From CAWKMN01 sp963850765 (GTDB lineage: Bacteria > Chloroflexota > Anaerolineae > Aggregatilineales > Aggregatilineaceae): 64,000 nucleotides of DNA. Of the stretch, positions 1 to 9,400 are shown one piece after another (the first letter of the stretch is position 1; each line of letters opens with the position of its first letter). Under the pieces are notes generated by a model. It had not been told where the DNA came from and made no database searches. It saw nothing but the letters and a program-made list of their open reading frames with translations. The stretch lies in the NCBI GenBank assembly GCA_963850765.1, contig CAWKMN010000003.1, positions 992,001-1,056,000 on the forward strand, written 5' to 3'. Position numbers and translations under genes: made by a program.

Positions 1-36
1 CTCATTTTCGATCAGCAGAACTTTAATCGGCCTCAT
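1..36 (-). CDS. Response regulator, N-terminal fragment (cut by window edge)
   Basis: Only the first 12 codons are inside the window. The minus strand reads MRPIKVLLIENE from an ATG at 36, which is the typical first beta strand and acidic cluster of a CheY-like receiver domain (hydrophobic strand followed by E-N-E in place of the usual D-D). A purine-rich AGGGTGA lies just upstream as a ribosome binding site. The output domain is outside the window, so the regulated process cannot be told. The call rests on a short but characteristic start. Confidence 0.6.
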   Translation of the reverse strand, partial: MRPIKVLLIENE

Positions 37-387
37 CAGATTTCACCCTGCGGCAATCCGCGCCAGCACAGTTCAGATTATAGTCTCGGCCCGGTGCCCA
101 CGAAAGTTAATAGATTAAGAAGTGGTCCGAACACGCTCCTATTCAGGAGTTGCATTCGCCTGCATTTTTCCACATGGCTGCCCGGTGCTGTTCCAACACA
201 CGGGGAAAAGAGTTCCGTTGGCTGAAGAAAAAAATCCGCCTGCCTACCCCTCATAAGAAGCAGAAACGGCAGAACTGGGGCATAATCATCATGGTCAATC
301 ATACCTGAAACAGAGGAGATTTTAAAGTGCCTTCCCGAACCTGAGGCCTGCCTGGTCAGGTTCACGTCGTGCAACGAAGGGAAAGAA
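37..387. other. Intergenic region between divergent genes
   Basis: This is 350 bases between the response regulator start and the M20 peptidase. On the minus strand a TATAAT (77-82) could be the -10 element for the response regulator, but no good -35 is spaced correctly. A purine-rich GAAGGGAAAGAA before 388 serves the peptidase. I see no RNA gene or convincing small ORF here. Confidence 0.5.
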
Positions 388-1557
388 ATGGCTCTTATTA
401 TCCAACAACTTGCCGACGCGCTGGCCCCGGTCCGCGCCGGACTTGATGTCCCCTCGATCGTGCAGAGCGCCATCACCATCCAGCAGATCCCCGCCCCCAC
501 CTTCGCGGAAAAGCAGCGCGCGGAATTCATCCGGGATGATTTCATCCGGTTGGGCTTGCAGGATGTCGAGCTTGACGACATGGTTAACGTCTATGGCCGC
601 TGGCCCGGCACCGATCCCGGCCGGCCGGCAGTGCTGGTATCGGCGCACACCGATACGGTATTTCCTCCCGATACGGATCTGGCGGTGCGCCATGAAGGCG
701 AGCGAATCTGCGGGCCGGGTCTGGGCGATAACAGCCTGGGGGTGGCCGGACTGCTGACGCTGCTGAAGACCCTTCACACGCACGATCTGCACCCGGCAGC
801 CGATCTCTGGCTGGCGGCGAACAGCCGCGAGGAGGGGTTAGGCGATCTGGGCGGGATCCGGGCCATCTGGCACAAACTCGGCCCCCGGCTGGGCGCGGCG
901 GTCGTCATCGAAGGGATGGCGCTCGGACGGATCTACCACGCCGGAATCGCCGTGCGGCGGCTGCGTATCGTCTGCCAATCGCCGGGCGGCCATAGCTGGC
1001 TGCATTTTGGCCGGCCGAGCGCGATCCACGGGCTGATCGAGTTGGGCGCGCAGATCATCGCGATCCACCCGCCCGAACAGCCGCGCACCACGTACAATAT
1101 TGGCCTGATCGGGGGCGGACACTCGGTGAACAGTCTCGCGACGTCAGCGGAGCTGTATCTCGACCTGCGCTCGGAAACTCCCGATGGGCTGGCCGCGCTC
1201 GAACAGCAGGTTCACCAGATGATGCAGGCGCTGCACCGTCCGGGCTATTATGAGTTTGCCAGCACGCTTGTCGGGGATCGTCCTGCCGGCTCGATCAGCA
1301 CCAGTCATCCCCTGGTGCAGATGGCCGCCGCTGCGCTGGACGTCATCGGGTACAAGCCGACGTATGAAACGGGCAGCACGGATGCGAACGTACTGCTGGC
1401 GAACGGCCTGCCGACCGTCACGATCGGCGTGTCTCATGGCGGCAACGCGCACCGGCTGGACGAATACATCGAGACCGGCCCGGTTGTGGCTGGCGTCTGG
1501 CATCTGATCCTGCTGGTGCTGGCGGCGGCCGGTTGGACGCCAGATGGATCGCGCTAA
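388..1557 (+). CDS. M20-family metallopeptidase (dinuclear zinc)
   Basis: This 389-aa protein is a cytosolic M20/peptidase T-like amidohydrolase, probably cleaving small peptides or N-acyl amino acids. The metal ligands are visible in order: SAHTDTVFP (His and the catalytic-side Asp), GLGDNS (bridging Asp), NSREEG (catalytic Glu and metal Glu), VIEGM, and a C-terminal SHGGNAHRLDE (metal His). A dimerisation domain sits in the middle (about 180-290), with the GGHSW loop typical of the family. The ATG is preceded by a GAAGGGAAAGAA ribosome site. Its last 4 bases overlap the end of a convergent small gene. The substrate cannot be assigned from sequence alone. Confidence 0.88.
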   Translation: MALIIQQLADALAPVRAGLDVPSIVQSAITIQQIPAPTFAEKQRAEFIRDDFIRLGLQDVELDDMVNVYGRWPGTDPGRPAVLVSAHTDTVFPPDTDLAVRHEGERICGPGLGDNSLGVAGLLTLLKTLHTHDLHPAADLWLAANSREEGLGDLGGIRAIWHKLGPRLGAAVVIEGMALGRIYHAGIAVRRLRIVCQSPGGHSWLHFGRPSAIHGLIELGAQIIAIHPPEQPRTTYNIGLIGGGHSVNSLATSAELYLDLRSETPDGLAALEQQVHQMMQALHRPGYYEFASTLVGDRPAGSISTSHPLVQMAAAALDVIGYKPTYETGSTDANVLLANGLPTVTIGVSHGGNAHRLDEYIETGPVVAGVWHLILLVLAAAGWTPDGSR

Positions 1558-1763
1558 GCTTCCGGCTTGCCCGGTGACGATTCCAGCCAGTTCTGCACGA
1601 ACTGGACCAGACTTTCCACGCCCTGAATCCCCCGTTCGGTGCCCGACTGCACATGCAGCGCCGTGCCGCGCCAGTCGGGATCGCGCTCCGACGGTGCTTG
1701 TGGTTCACGCCACAGCCGCACGATGAACGTCGCGGCCTCATAATCCCCGGTAGTCTGTTTCAT
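1554..1763 (-). CDS. Small conserved-looking protein of unknown function (69 aa)
   Basis: I do not recognise a family. The protein starts MKQTTGDYEAATFIVRLWRE and contains W-R-G-T-A-L-H-V-Q-S-G-T and a final helix ending in a Val/Gln-rich stretch. It reads like a small two-strand-plus-helix cytosolic protein with a beta strand, F-I-V-R-L-W, that is common in short Chloroflexota hypothetical proteins. A good ribosome site (AAAGGGG) precedes the ATG at 1763, which is why the longer upstream reading is not used. It converges on the M20 peptidase with a 4-base overlap. Confidence 0.6.
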   Translation of the reverse strand: MKQTTGDYEAATFIVRLWREPQAPSERDPDWRGTALHVQSGTERGIQGVESLVQFVQNWLESSPGKPEA

Positions 1764-1852
1764 CTGGCTGCCCCTTTCACGGTAATCACGAACCATCCCC
1801 AGTCTAGCGGCAGTCCGTGACCAGAGCGTGACTGGTTTTGTGCTCGCACGGT

Positions 1853-1880
1853 TTGCGCTGAACCCGCTCGTTACTATAAT
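1853..1880 (+). promoter_or_regulatory. Sigma-70-type promoter for the cyclase gene
   Basis: A perfect TATAAT at 1875-1880 lies 31 bases before the cyclase ATG, with TTGCGC at 1853-1858 and a 16-base spacer. No operator-like palindrome is seen. Confidence 0.55.
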
Positions 1881-1910
1881 CACCGTAATCCTTTCACTGG
1901 AGCGAATGCT

Positions 1911-2735
1911 ATGACTGACAACGCCAGGAACAATGAGCTATGGCGTCAGGTGCTCAGCGGAGAATATAAGGGTATTGGTAAGGCTCGACGGTTGTTGAAG
2001 CGGATTCCTTCTGAACCCCGCTGCAAAATATGTAACGCGCCTTTCAGCGGGCTTGGAGGTCAGTTGATCCGGCTAACAATGGGGAGAACGCCATCCAAGA
2101 TCAACCCTCATTTTTGCAGCGGATGTTATGACCTCCTGGTGGCGAATCCGGGCAGCACCGAGATCGAAATGACGCTGCTTTTTGCCGATATTCGCGGCTC
2201 TACGACCCTTGCCCAGGAATTGGGCACGACGGAGTTCAGCCGGCTGATCAATCGCTTCTATGTCGCTGCAACGCACGTGTTCAGCGTATCCAATGCATGG
2301 ATCGAGCGGCTCGTGGGCGATCAGGTGATCGGTTTGTATCTGCCGGCCATGGCTGGGAAAGACCACGCACGGATCGCTATTCATGCTGCCCAAAATCTTC
2401 TGCGCGCCGTCGGCTATGGTGGCACAACTGAGCCGTGGCTGCCTCTGGGTGTGGGCGTCCATACCGGAAACACCTTTATGGGCACGGTAGGTACCGACTC
2501 AGGGATGCGGGATTTTACCGTATTGGGGGACAGCGCCAACACCACGGCGCGTCTTTCATCGGTTGCTGCGGCAGGCGAAATCCTTGTCAGTGATGCAGCT
2601 TGTGCGCACGCCTGTATCGAGGCAACCGGCGTTGAAGCACGGACGCTGCAACTGAAAGGTCGTCTCGAACCCATTGATGTGCATGTTGTCCATGTGGACT
2701 CACATCTGCCAGCACCTCATATCGACCAAAGGTGA
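1911..2735 (+). CDS. Class III adenylate/guanylate cyclase with N-terminal zinc-binding region
   Basis: This is a 274-aa soluble protein. Residues 85-230 form a class III cyclase homology domain: LLFADIRGST gives the first metal-binding Asp, and the downstream G-T-V-G and VLGDSANTTARL strand-helix are the usual active-site end. It therefore probably makes cAMP or cGMP. The N-terminal 70 residues carry two Cys pairs (C-K-I-C and C-S-G-C about 36 residues apart) that look like a structural zinc site, with F-S-G-L-G-G between them. This Cys-rich N-terminus plus cyclase arrangement recurs in bacterial cyclases of unknown input. It has its own promoter and stands alone between divergent and convergent neighbours. 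Substrate preference (ATP or GTP) cannot be read with confidence. Confidence 0.85.
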   Translation: MTDNARNNELWRQVLSGEYKGIGKARRLLKRIPSEPRCKICNAPFSGLGGQLIRLTMGRTPSKINPHFCSGCYDLLVANPGSTEIEMTLLFADIRGSTTLAQELGTTEFSRLINRFYVAATHVFSVSNAWIERLVGDQVIGLYLPAMAGKDHARIAIHAAQNLLRAVGYGGTTEPWLPLGVGVHTGNTFMGTVGTDSGMRDFTVLGDSANTTARLSSVAAAGEILVSDAACAHACIEATGVEARTLQLKGRLEPIDVHVVHVDSHLPAPHIDQR

Positions 2736-2798
2736 GCTTCTGGCGTGTCCCGAAAATCAACCAGCCCTCCACACGATGATCATCAAAATGCCAGCACC

Positions 2799-5700
2799 TT
2801 ATATCTCCGGCCGCACCGTAGAGAGGTGCAGCACATCGTCGGGCTGCCAATCGACGCCGGAAGCCACATCGAGAATGAAGCGGTGCAGCGGAACCCGGTG
2901 CAAAAACAAGTCATGGTAAGCCGGATCGGTGATCCGCTCGGCCTGCTGCCGGACCTCTTGCGCCGCGCGGGCCAGCCAATCCGCCGCCGATGGATCGTCG
3001 TGCAGGGCGCGCGCTGCCGCCGCCCGCAGCACAAAAATCTCCTGCGGGGAGGTATCTTCCAGCAGCGGGATCAGTTCGAGCGGATAGACGAGACGCTTAC
3101 GCGCTTCCTCAACCTGCCCGGCGGCAAGTCGGGTCAGCGCCCAGGCGACTTGAGACAGCGGGAACAGCACCGGCAGACGAATCCGGCTCACGGCGGCGGA
3201 CGCGCGCTGCGCCCATCGTTTCGCTTCGTCCGCGTCCCCCTCGGCCACACAGCAGCGGACCAGCAGCAGCGCCGGGGCCACCACTTCGCTCTCTCCGATC
3301 AGCGGATCCGGGGTTTCGAGCAGGCCGGTCAGCAGGTGCCGTCCCTCATCCGGTTGTCCGTTCCACAGCGCCAGCTTGGCCAGCAGCACCCGTGCCCCCA
3401 GACCTAACACGCCTGCATCTTCACTGGCCGCGACCGCCTGCTCCGCGTAGTGCTGCGCCTCGCCGGCCGCACCGAGCTTGAGATAGGCCATGCCGAGATT
3501 CGCCAGCGGCAGCCACGCCACGGCAGGATCGCGGTGGTTCGCCTGCTCAGTGACCAATGCCTGCGCCAGCGCGAGCACCTTCATCCAGTCGCCCTGGTAT
3601 ACAGCGAGGCGCATTTCGTTCCCGTCAATCACCGGGCGGATGCCCGGGTGATCGAGCAGGGCAGCCAACCGGCGCATATCGTCCAGCCAGCGCCCAAGCG
3701 CGACCATCTCCCCGGCATAATAGGCCACGTCGATCTGATGCTGCACGGCGTCAAGTTCGCCCCAAAGATGGCCAAGACCCGCAAACAGCACCCGCCCCTG
3801 GGCAGCGGCATCGCGCGCCCCGGCCAGATCGCCCTGCCCTAAGCGGTGCGTCGCCTGTTGAAGAGCCGCCCGCGCCCGCCGCAGATCATCGACGTCAGGC
3901 AGCAGCGCTTCGATCGCCTGCATCAGATCGGGGGGATAATACAGCCCACCCGTGGCCGCCTGCCGCCGAAACTCGGCCCGCAGCGCCAGCAGATCAAACC
4001 GGATCGCGCTGAGCGGCTCCGGCAGATCCGACAGGCTCAGCTCAGCACCGTGTTCATCCACGATGCGCTGCGCCGTCTCCGCGAACCGATTCGCCTCGGC
4101 CATCGCACCCGCTTGCAGCGCCGTCTGAGACGCTCGCCACGCATGGATCAGCGCCAGCGTCCATTCGCGCGCCTGCTCGTAGTGATAGGCCAGCTTGGCG
4201 ATGTCCGCCAGCCGCGGATCGCCGCTGCGCTGTGCCAGACGTTCAGCAGCACGGCGATGCAGGAACCGGCGGCGCGGGGCGCTTGTATCGGCGTAGATGA
4301 TCTCGCGGACCTTGGTATGCGCGAACTGGTAAAGGCCCGGCGCGGTCTCGGCCAGGACATACGCCCGCAGATTCTCGTCCAGCGCCAGATCGAGCGCGAC
4401 GGACGGATCGACCAGCGCCGCCAGCAGCGGCTCCTCGATGTCGTGTTCGAGCACGGCCGCCACGGTCAGCACGTCCTGAGCCGGGCGCGACAGCCGCCGC
4501 ACGCGCCCCTGGATCACACGCAGCACCACGTCGGACATCGGCAGGCCGGTCGGCTGCGGCAGCACGTCCGTCCGCAGACGCCACTCGCCGCCCGGCTCGC
4601 GGTACAGCACCCCCTGTTCGGCCAGCGCGCGCAGAGTCTCCACGACAAAAAAGGGATTACCCGCCGTTTCGATGTGCAGCAGCGACGCAAGCGGATGGAT
4701 TCCGGAGCCGATCAGGCGCGATACCAGCGTTTGAAGCTGGTCGAATGGCAGCGGGGGCACGCGGATCAGCGTGGTGGGCGCGGGAGCATGTACCGAACTG
4801 GTCGGCCAGTCCAGCAGCGGCGAATCGAACGAAACTTCCTCGTCGCGCAAGGTCGCCAGCACCAGCAGCGGGCGATCATTGGAGCGGCGCAGCGCGTAAT
4901 TCAGACCGGCAAGGCTGGCCGGGTCTGCCCAGTGCAGATCTTCCGCGATCAGCCACAGTCCGTCACCCGACGACGCCAGCAGGCGAATCACCTGCGCCAC
5001 GGCTTCCTGCAACCGTACCGTCGCATCCGGTGCGACCCGCCCCGGCATATCGCCCGGCCTGCTGCCATTCAAGTTGGGCACGACCATAGCGAGATCGTCC
5101 CGCACCGCCGGAGACAGCCGATCCGAGACAAGCGGGGCGGCCTGGCCCATCAGATCCGCGATCAACTGGTAGGGCGTGCCGGCTTCCATCGCGTAACAGT
5201 GTCCGGTGAGCACAGTTACGCCGGGGCCGGGGATTCGATAGGCCGCTTCTTCGACCAGCCGGGATTTGCCCATGCCCGCCGGACCCATCACCAGGACAAG
5301 CCGGCTGTTGTTGCGCTGGCAAAATCGCCACTCCGCCGCGATCTCCGCCAGTTCGTGCTCGCGTCCCACCAGCGGGATCGAAGACATATCGCCGGCCGGC
5401 GGGGCAGGGGCCAGCGGCGCAAGCGCCGTTACCGGCACGGCCTCGTCGATCACGCCGCGTCCCTGCAAAATGGCTTCGTACAGGCGGATCGTCTCGGGCA
5501 GCGGCTCGACGCCTAACTCGTCGTCCAGAATCTTGGCACACTGCTGATACTGGCGCAGCGCGGCGCTGCGATCCCCGGTCGAGGCATAAGCAGTCATCAG
5601 GGCACGGTGAGCGAGTTCCTGATAGGGATCGTGTTCGAGAAGCTGGTGGCCGTATTGGATCACGCTGCCCCAGTCGCCCGCCTGCTGGCACACGGCGATC

Positions 5701-6183
5701 AGATGGCGCAGCGCCGTGAGAAACCGCTGGCGGGCGTGTTCGCGTTCGAGCAGCACCCAGTCTGCGTAGCTGTCTTTGAGCAGATCGTCCTTATAGAGCG
5801 CGACGGCTTCTTCGAGCGGCTGGCGGCGCGGCGGATCGTGCCGGTAGGCGTCCATCAACACCTGCTCGAATGCTTCATAGTCCACCCACAGCGACAGGCC
5901 CGGCGTCACGGCCAGTTCCGCGCCCTCCGCCTGGATCAGATCGGTGTGCGGCTCAACGGCCCGCCGCAGCAGATACAGCGCCCGCCGCAGCCGCTCCTGG
6001 GCGCGCGCCGGCTCCGCATCCGGCCAGAACGCCGCCTGCACTTCCTCACGCGTGACGCGGCGCTGCCGGTTGAGGATCAGAAAGGCGCAAAACGCGGCGG
6101 GCTGGGGTGCGAGCGATACGGGCTGCTCGTTCACGACCAGCCGGGGCGGACCAAATACATAAAATCGGAAATAAAGAAGCCAT
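2799..6183 (-). CDS. SARP/BTAD-type transcriptional regulator fused to an AAA ATPase and helical repeats
   Basis: This is a large regulator of about 1127 aa. The N-terminus is a winged-helix DNA-binding region (F-Y-V-F-G-P-P-R-L, then VTREEVQAAFWPD), followed by a bacterial transcriptional activation domain (about 100-240) with the A-L-R-Q-Y-Q-Q-C repeat pattern. Next comes an AAA/STAND ATPase with Walker A GPAGMGKS near residue 300 and a Walker B-like LIAEDLHWAD, then TPR-like helices to the end. The most distal in-frame start is a GTG at 6134, which would cut into the first beta strand. A better start is the ATG at 6183 (GAGAGG ribosome site), joined by one extra T near 6172, matching other single-base insertions here. 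Such proteins sense a ligand through the ATPase/repeat part and activate transcription, but no target is evident. Confidence 0.82.
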
Positions 6184-6264
6184 ATATTCTTAACCTCTCA
6201 CGCATTCAAATGTAGCATGAACTGCGATTTTCAGAGAGTCAGCAGTCTGTTTTCAGCGCTCAGC

Positions 6265-6366
6265 TTTACCTCACCCCCTGCCCCCTTTCCACGCGCGGAG
6301 AGGGGGGGCTGATGGCAGACGGGCTGATCTCGCAGACCGGCCAAACAGCTAACGGCTAATCGCTAA
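6265..6366. repeat. Intergenic palindromic repeats
   Basis: The stretch at 6265-6309 is a C-rich/G-rich palindrome around an ACGCGCGGAG centre and resembles copies near 19.4, 29.7, 31.9, 35.2 and 37.6 kb. The 12-mer GCTAATCGCTAA (6355-6366) recurs in inverse orientation at 33143-33154. Both lie in non-coding DNA between divergent genes. Confidence 0.6.
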
Positions 6367-6375
6367 TAGCTTTGG

Positions 6376-6405
6376 TTGGTATTCCAACGCCCGCCTGCGT
6401 ACAAT
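6376..6405 (+). promoter_or_regulatory. Promoter of the kinase-like gene cluster
   Basis: TTGGTA (6376-6381) and TACAAT (6400-6405) are separated by 18 bases and lie 42 bases before the first ATG of the cluster. The match is moderate. Confidence 0.45.
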
Positions 6406-6446
6406 AGGAGACGTGCCCAAGACAGCCGTTTTGCCGGGAGTGTTGC

Positions 6447-9400
6447 ATGTCTGCTCAGCCCCCAGGGCGTCGAACCGAAAGCCTGTTTGATAACCGGTAC
6501 CGCTACGATTACATCTATCCGCGCGGCCGTTCGGGTGAAACGCTGCGCGCCTATGATACGCAGGATGGCGATCGCCCGGTGGTGATTAAACGCCCTGCCC
6601 CGCAGGACGCGCCGCCGATGCGTGCCGGGCAGGAAGTCAGCATCCGCAACGAAAAACTGGCGCTCGAGCGATTGTCCGGCCACCCGGCGCTGGCCGAACT
6701 GCGCGGCAGCGGGACCTTCCGCGTCGGCGGGCAGACGCATGACTACATCGTGATCGAATTTGCGCGGGGGGAGATCGTCGAAAACATCGTGCTCGAACTC
6801 GCGCAGCAGGGCCAACACCTGCCCGAGCTTGAGACGCTGATCATTATCGACAACCTGCTCGATCTGCTTGCACATGCCCACGACAAACAGATCATTTATA
6901 ACGACGTAGACGCCAAGCATCTGTTCTGGGATCGCGCGGTCCACCGGCTGACGGTGATTGACTGGGGCAACGCCGTCTTTCTGGACGAGCCGGGCGCATT
7001 GCCCGCCGTAACCCGCGCCAGCGATATTTATCAGGCGGGCGAACTGCTGTACTTTGTTCTGACCGGCGGCAACCGGCTGGCCGTGGCCGTGGATGACGGC
7101 GACGCGTTTTTCGTCAATTTTGGGGCGGATGCCGAGAGAATCCCGGCCCGGCTTCAGACCATCGTGACGCGCGCCGTACACCCTGATCTCAAGCGGCGCT
7201 ACGGCTCGATCCGCGAGCTGCGGCAGGCATTGGGCGAGTACCGTCTGCCGCTCGAAAAAACGCGCGATGAGATTATCGCCCGCGTGCGCAAGCGTATCCG
7301 CCACACCGCCAGCCAGGAAGAACTGGAAGAACTGAATCACACGCTGGGGACGGCCTTCAGCATGGACCCCGGCTACCCCGACGCCCGCAGCGCCGCCGCC
7401 GACATCCAGCGTTTTTTGCAGCAGATTCGCATCCAGGCTGATCTCGAAGCGATCCGCATCTATATCGAAAGCGGCAACTGGCCGCGCGCCCATTCGCTGC
7501 TGCACGACCTGCTGCCCGGCGCGGATCCGGCCAACCAGCCGCTCATCCGCTTTCTGATCGCCGCCACCGCCACGCTCGAAAACACGCATATCACCCCGCC
7601 GCCCGCGGGGTTTGTCAACGCGCTTGATCCCTTGTTCCAGGGGAACGCGCCCGCCGCCGGCCGGATGCTGCTCGTCTCGACGGAAGCGCGCAGTGCCGCC
7701 CGCCAGACTCAATGGCTGCTGGCCGAGCAGCTGGCGATCCATGTGAGCGAGGTGACCCTGCTCCGGCCGCACCTGGTCCGGTTGCGCTCGCTGCTTGAAA
7801 ACACCCCGGCGGCGCGGTCAGCGCTCGACTGGCTGGACGAGATCGAGGCGGAACTGGCGCGTATTCCATCGCCCGGCCTAAGCGGACTGCAAGCCATCTA
7901 CCGGCAGGTGAATACCCTGCTGGGCCGGCTCGAAGTCGCCCTTGAGAACCTGGACCACGCCGATCAGGAGGCGCTGCTGGCACCAGCGATTCGCGCTCAG
8001 CGGGCGACTCAGGAGGTCGTAACGCGGCTGGACGAGGTTGGCCGGCATGTCTACGCCGATCCAACGCGCGCCAGCGAACTGCTGCAGCAGGCCGCGATGA
8101 TCGATCCCACGTCGTCCCATTTTGAGCCGCTGCACGATTATTTTGACGAAGTCCACCAGGCGGTACAGGCCGTCAGCGGATTCAAGCCGCGCCCGGATGG
8201 CTCCAATCTCGCGACGTGGTTCCACGATGTGCAGGACTTTGTACAACCCTATCTGCGCGATCTGGCCGATCCGCAGTTCCACGCCACCGCCGCCGCGCTG
8301 CGCAAAGCGGGCGAAGGCTGGATCACCTCGGTCAATTATCTCGCGCTGGGCCGCCGCCAGCCGACGATCCAACTGCTGCGCGACACGGCCGAAACGATCC
8401 GCCCGTTCAACGAACAGATCGCGGCGTGGCTGGGCACCTTCGCCACGCGCGTGCCCGATGCCGCTTATACGGAGCAGCTTAGCCCGAATAAGGCGCTGGG
8501 TGATACTCTGGTGGATGGCTGGAAAGCGTGGGATCGCGGCGACAGCATCCACGCGGCGCAGTTGGGGCAGCGGGCACACGAACAGGCGACGACCGACGGC
8601 GAACGGCTGGCGGCGAACCGGCTGCGGCGGCTGAGCGAACTGCTCGATAGCTGGCTGGCCGAAAACGGTCCGCACGACGGCCCACGCACCGATCAGGCCG
8701 AGACCGAGGCGCTGGCTGTCCTGCTGGCGGATGAGGAACGCGAGCGCCGCACCTTTGCCGAGCAGATGCCCAACACCACGACGTACCTGCGTGCCATGAA
8801 CCGCGGCATCGTCGCTTATATGCACCAGAGCAGCAGCGCCGGCTGGCGCGCGTTGTATCTGCACTACGCGCTGCGCGGCATCCTGTCGCTGCTCGAAAAC
8901 AACCTGGACGACGCCGAGTTCTGGCGCAACGTGGCCGAAAAGAGCTTCGAGAACGCCCGCACGCATCGCGCCTTCCAGATTCTGGATCGCGCGCTGACCG
9001 GACGCCGCCTCGTGGAAAACGCCCAGCGGGCTCTCAACGCCGTGACCGGGGCGGGCGATCTGGAAGCGGTGCGTCAGGCGCTCAATGCGCCGCTGGCCGG
9101 CGAAATGCTCAACGGGGCCGAGCAGGCCGTGATGTACATCCAGGATGCCCTGCGGAACTGGTCGGATGGTGATTTCTACACCTCCCGGCAGTCGCTCGAC
9201 GCGGCGCTCAACGATATGACGCGTGCGGTCGAGACGGCGGCGCTCGAGATCGAGCCGTTTATGCGCTGGCTGACTAACCTGCGCGATACGGCCGCGGAAT
9301 TGCAGCAGGCCCGCCTCACGATCGAGCAGGGCGCGACGACCACCCGAGAGAAACCGGATCCGGCGCTGGCCGACGCTCACCAGCAGATTGTTTCGGCCAC

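Noticed and set aside
3846..5516. 556-codon plus-strand open frame
   Set aside because: It lies wholly antisense to the SARP/ATPase gene, whose domains are clear. Its composition is Arg/Gln/His-rich, as expected for a GC-rich shadow frame.
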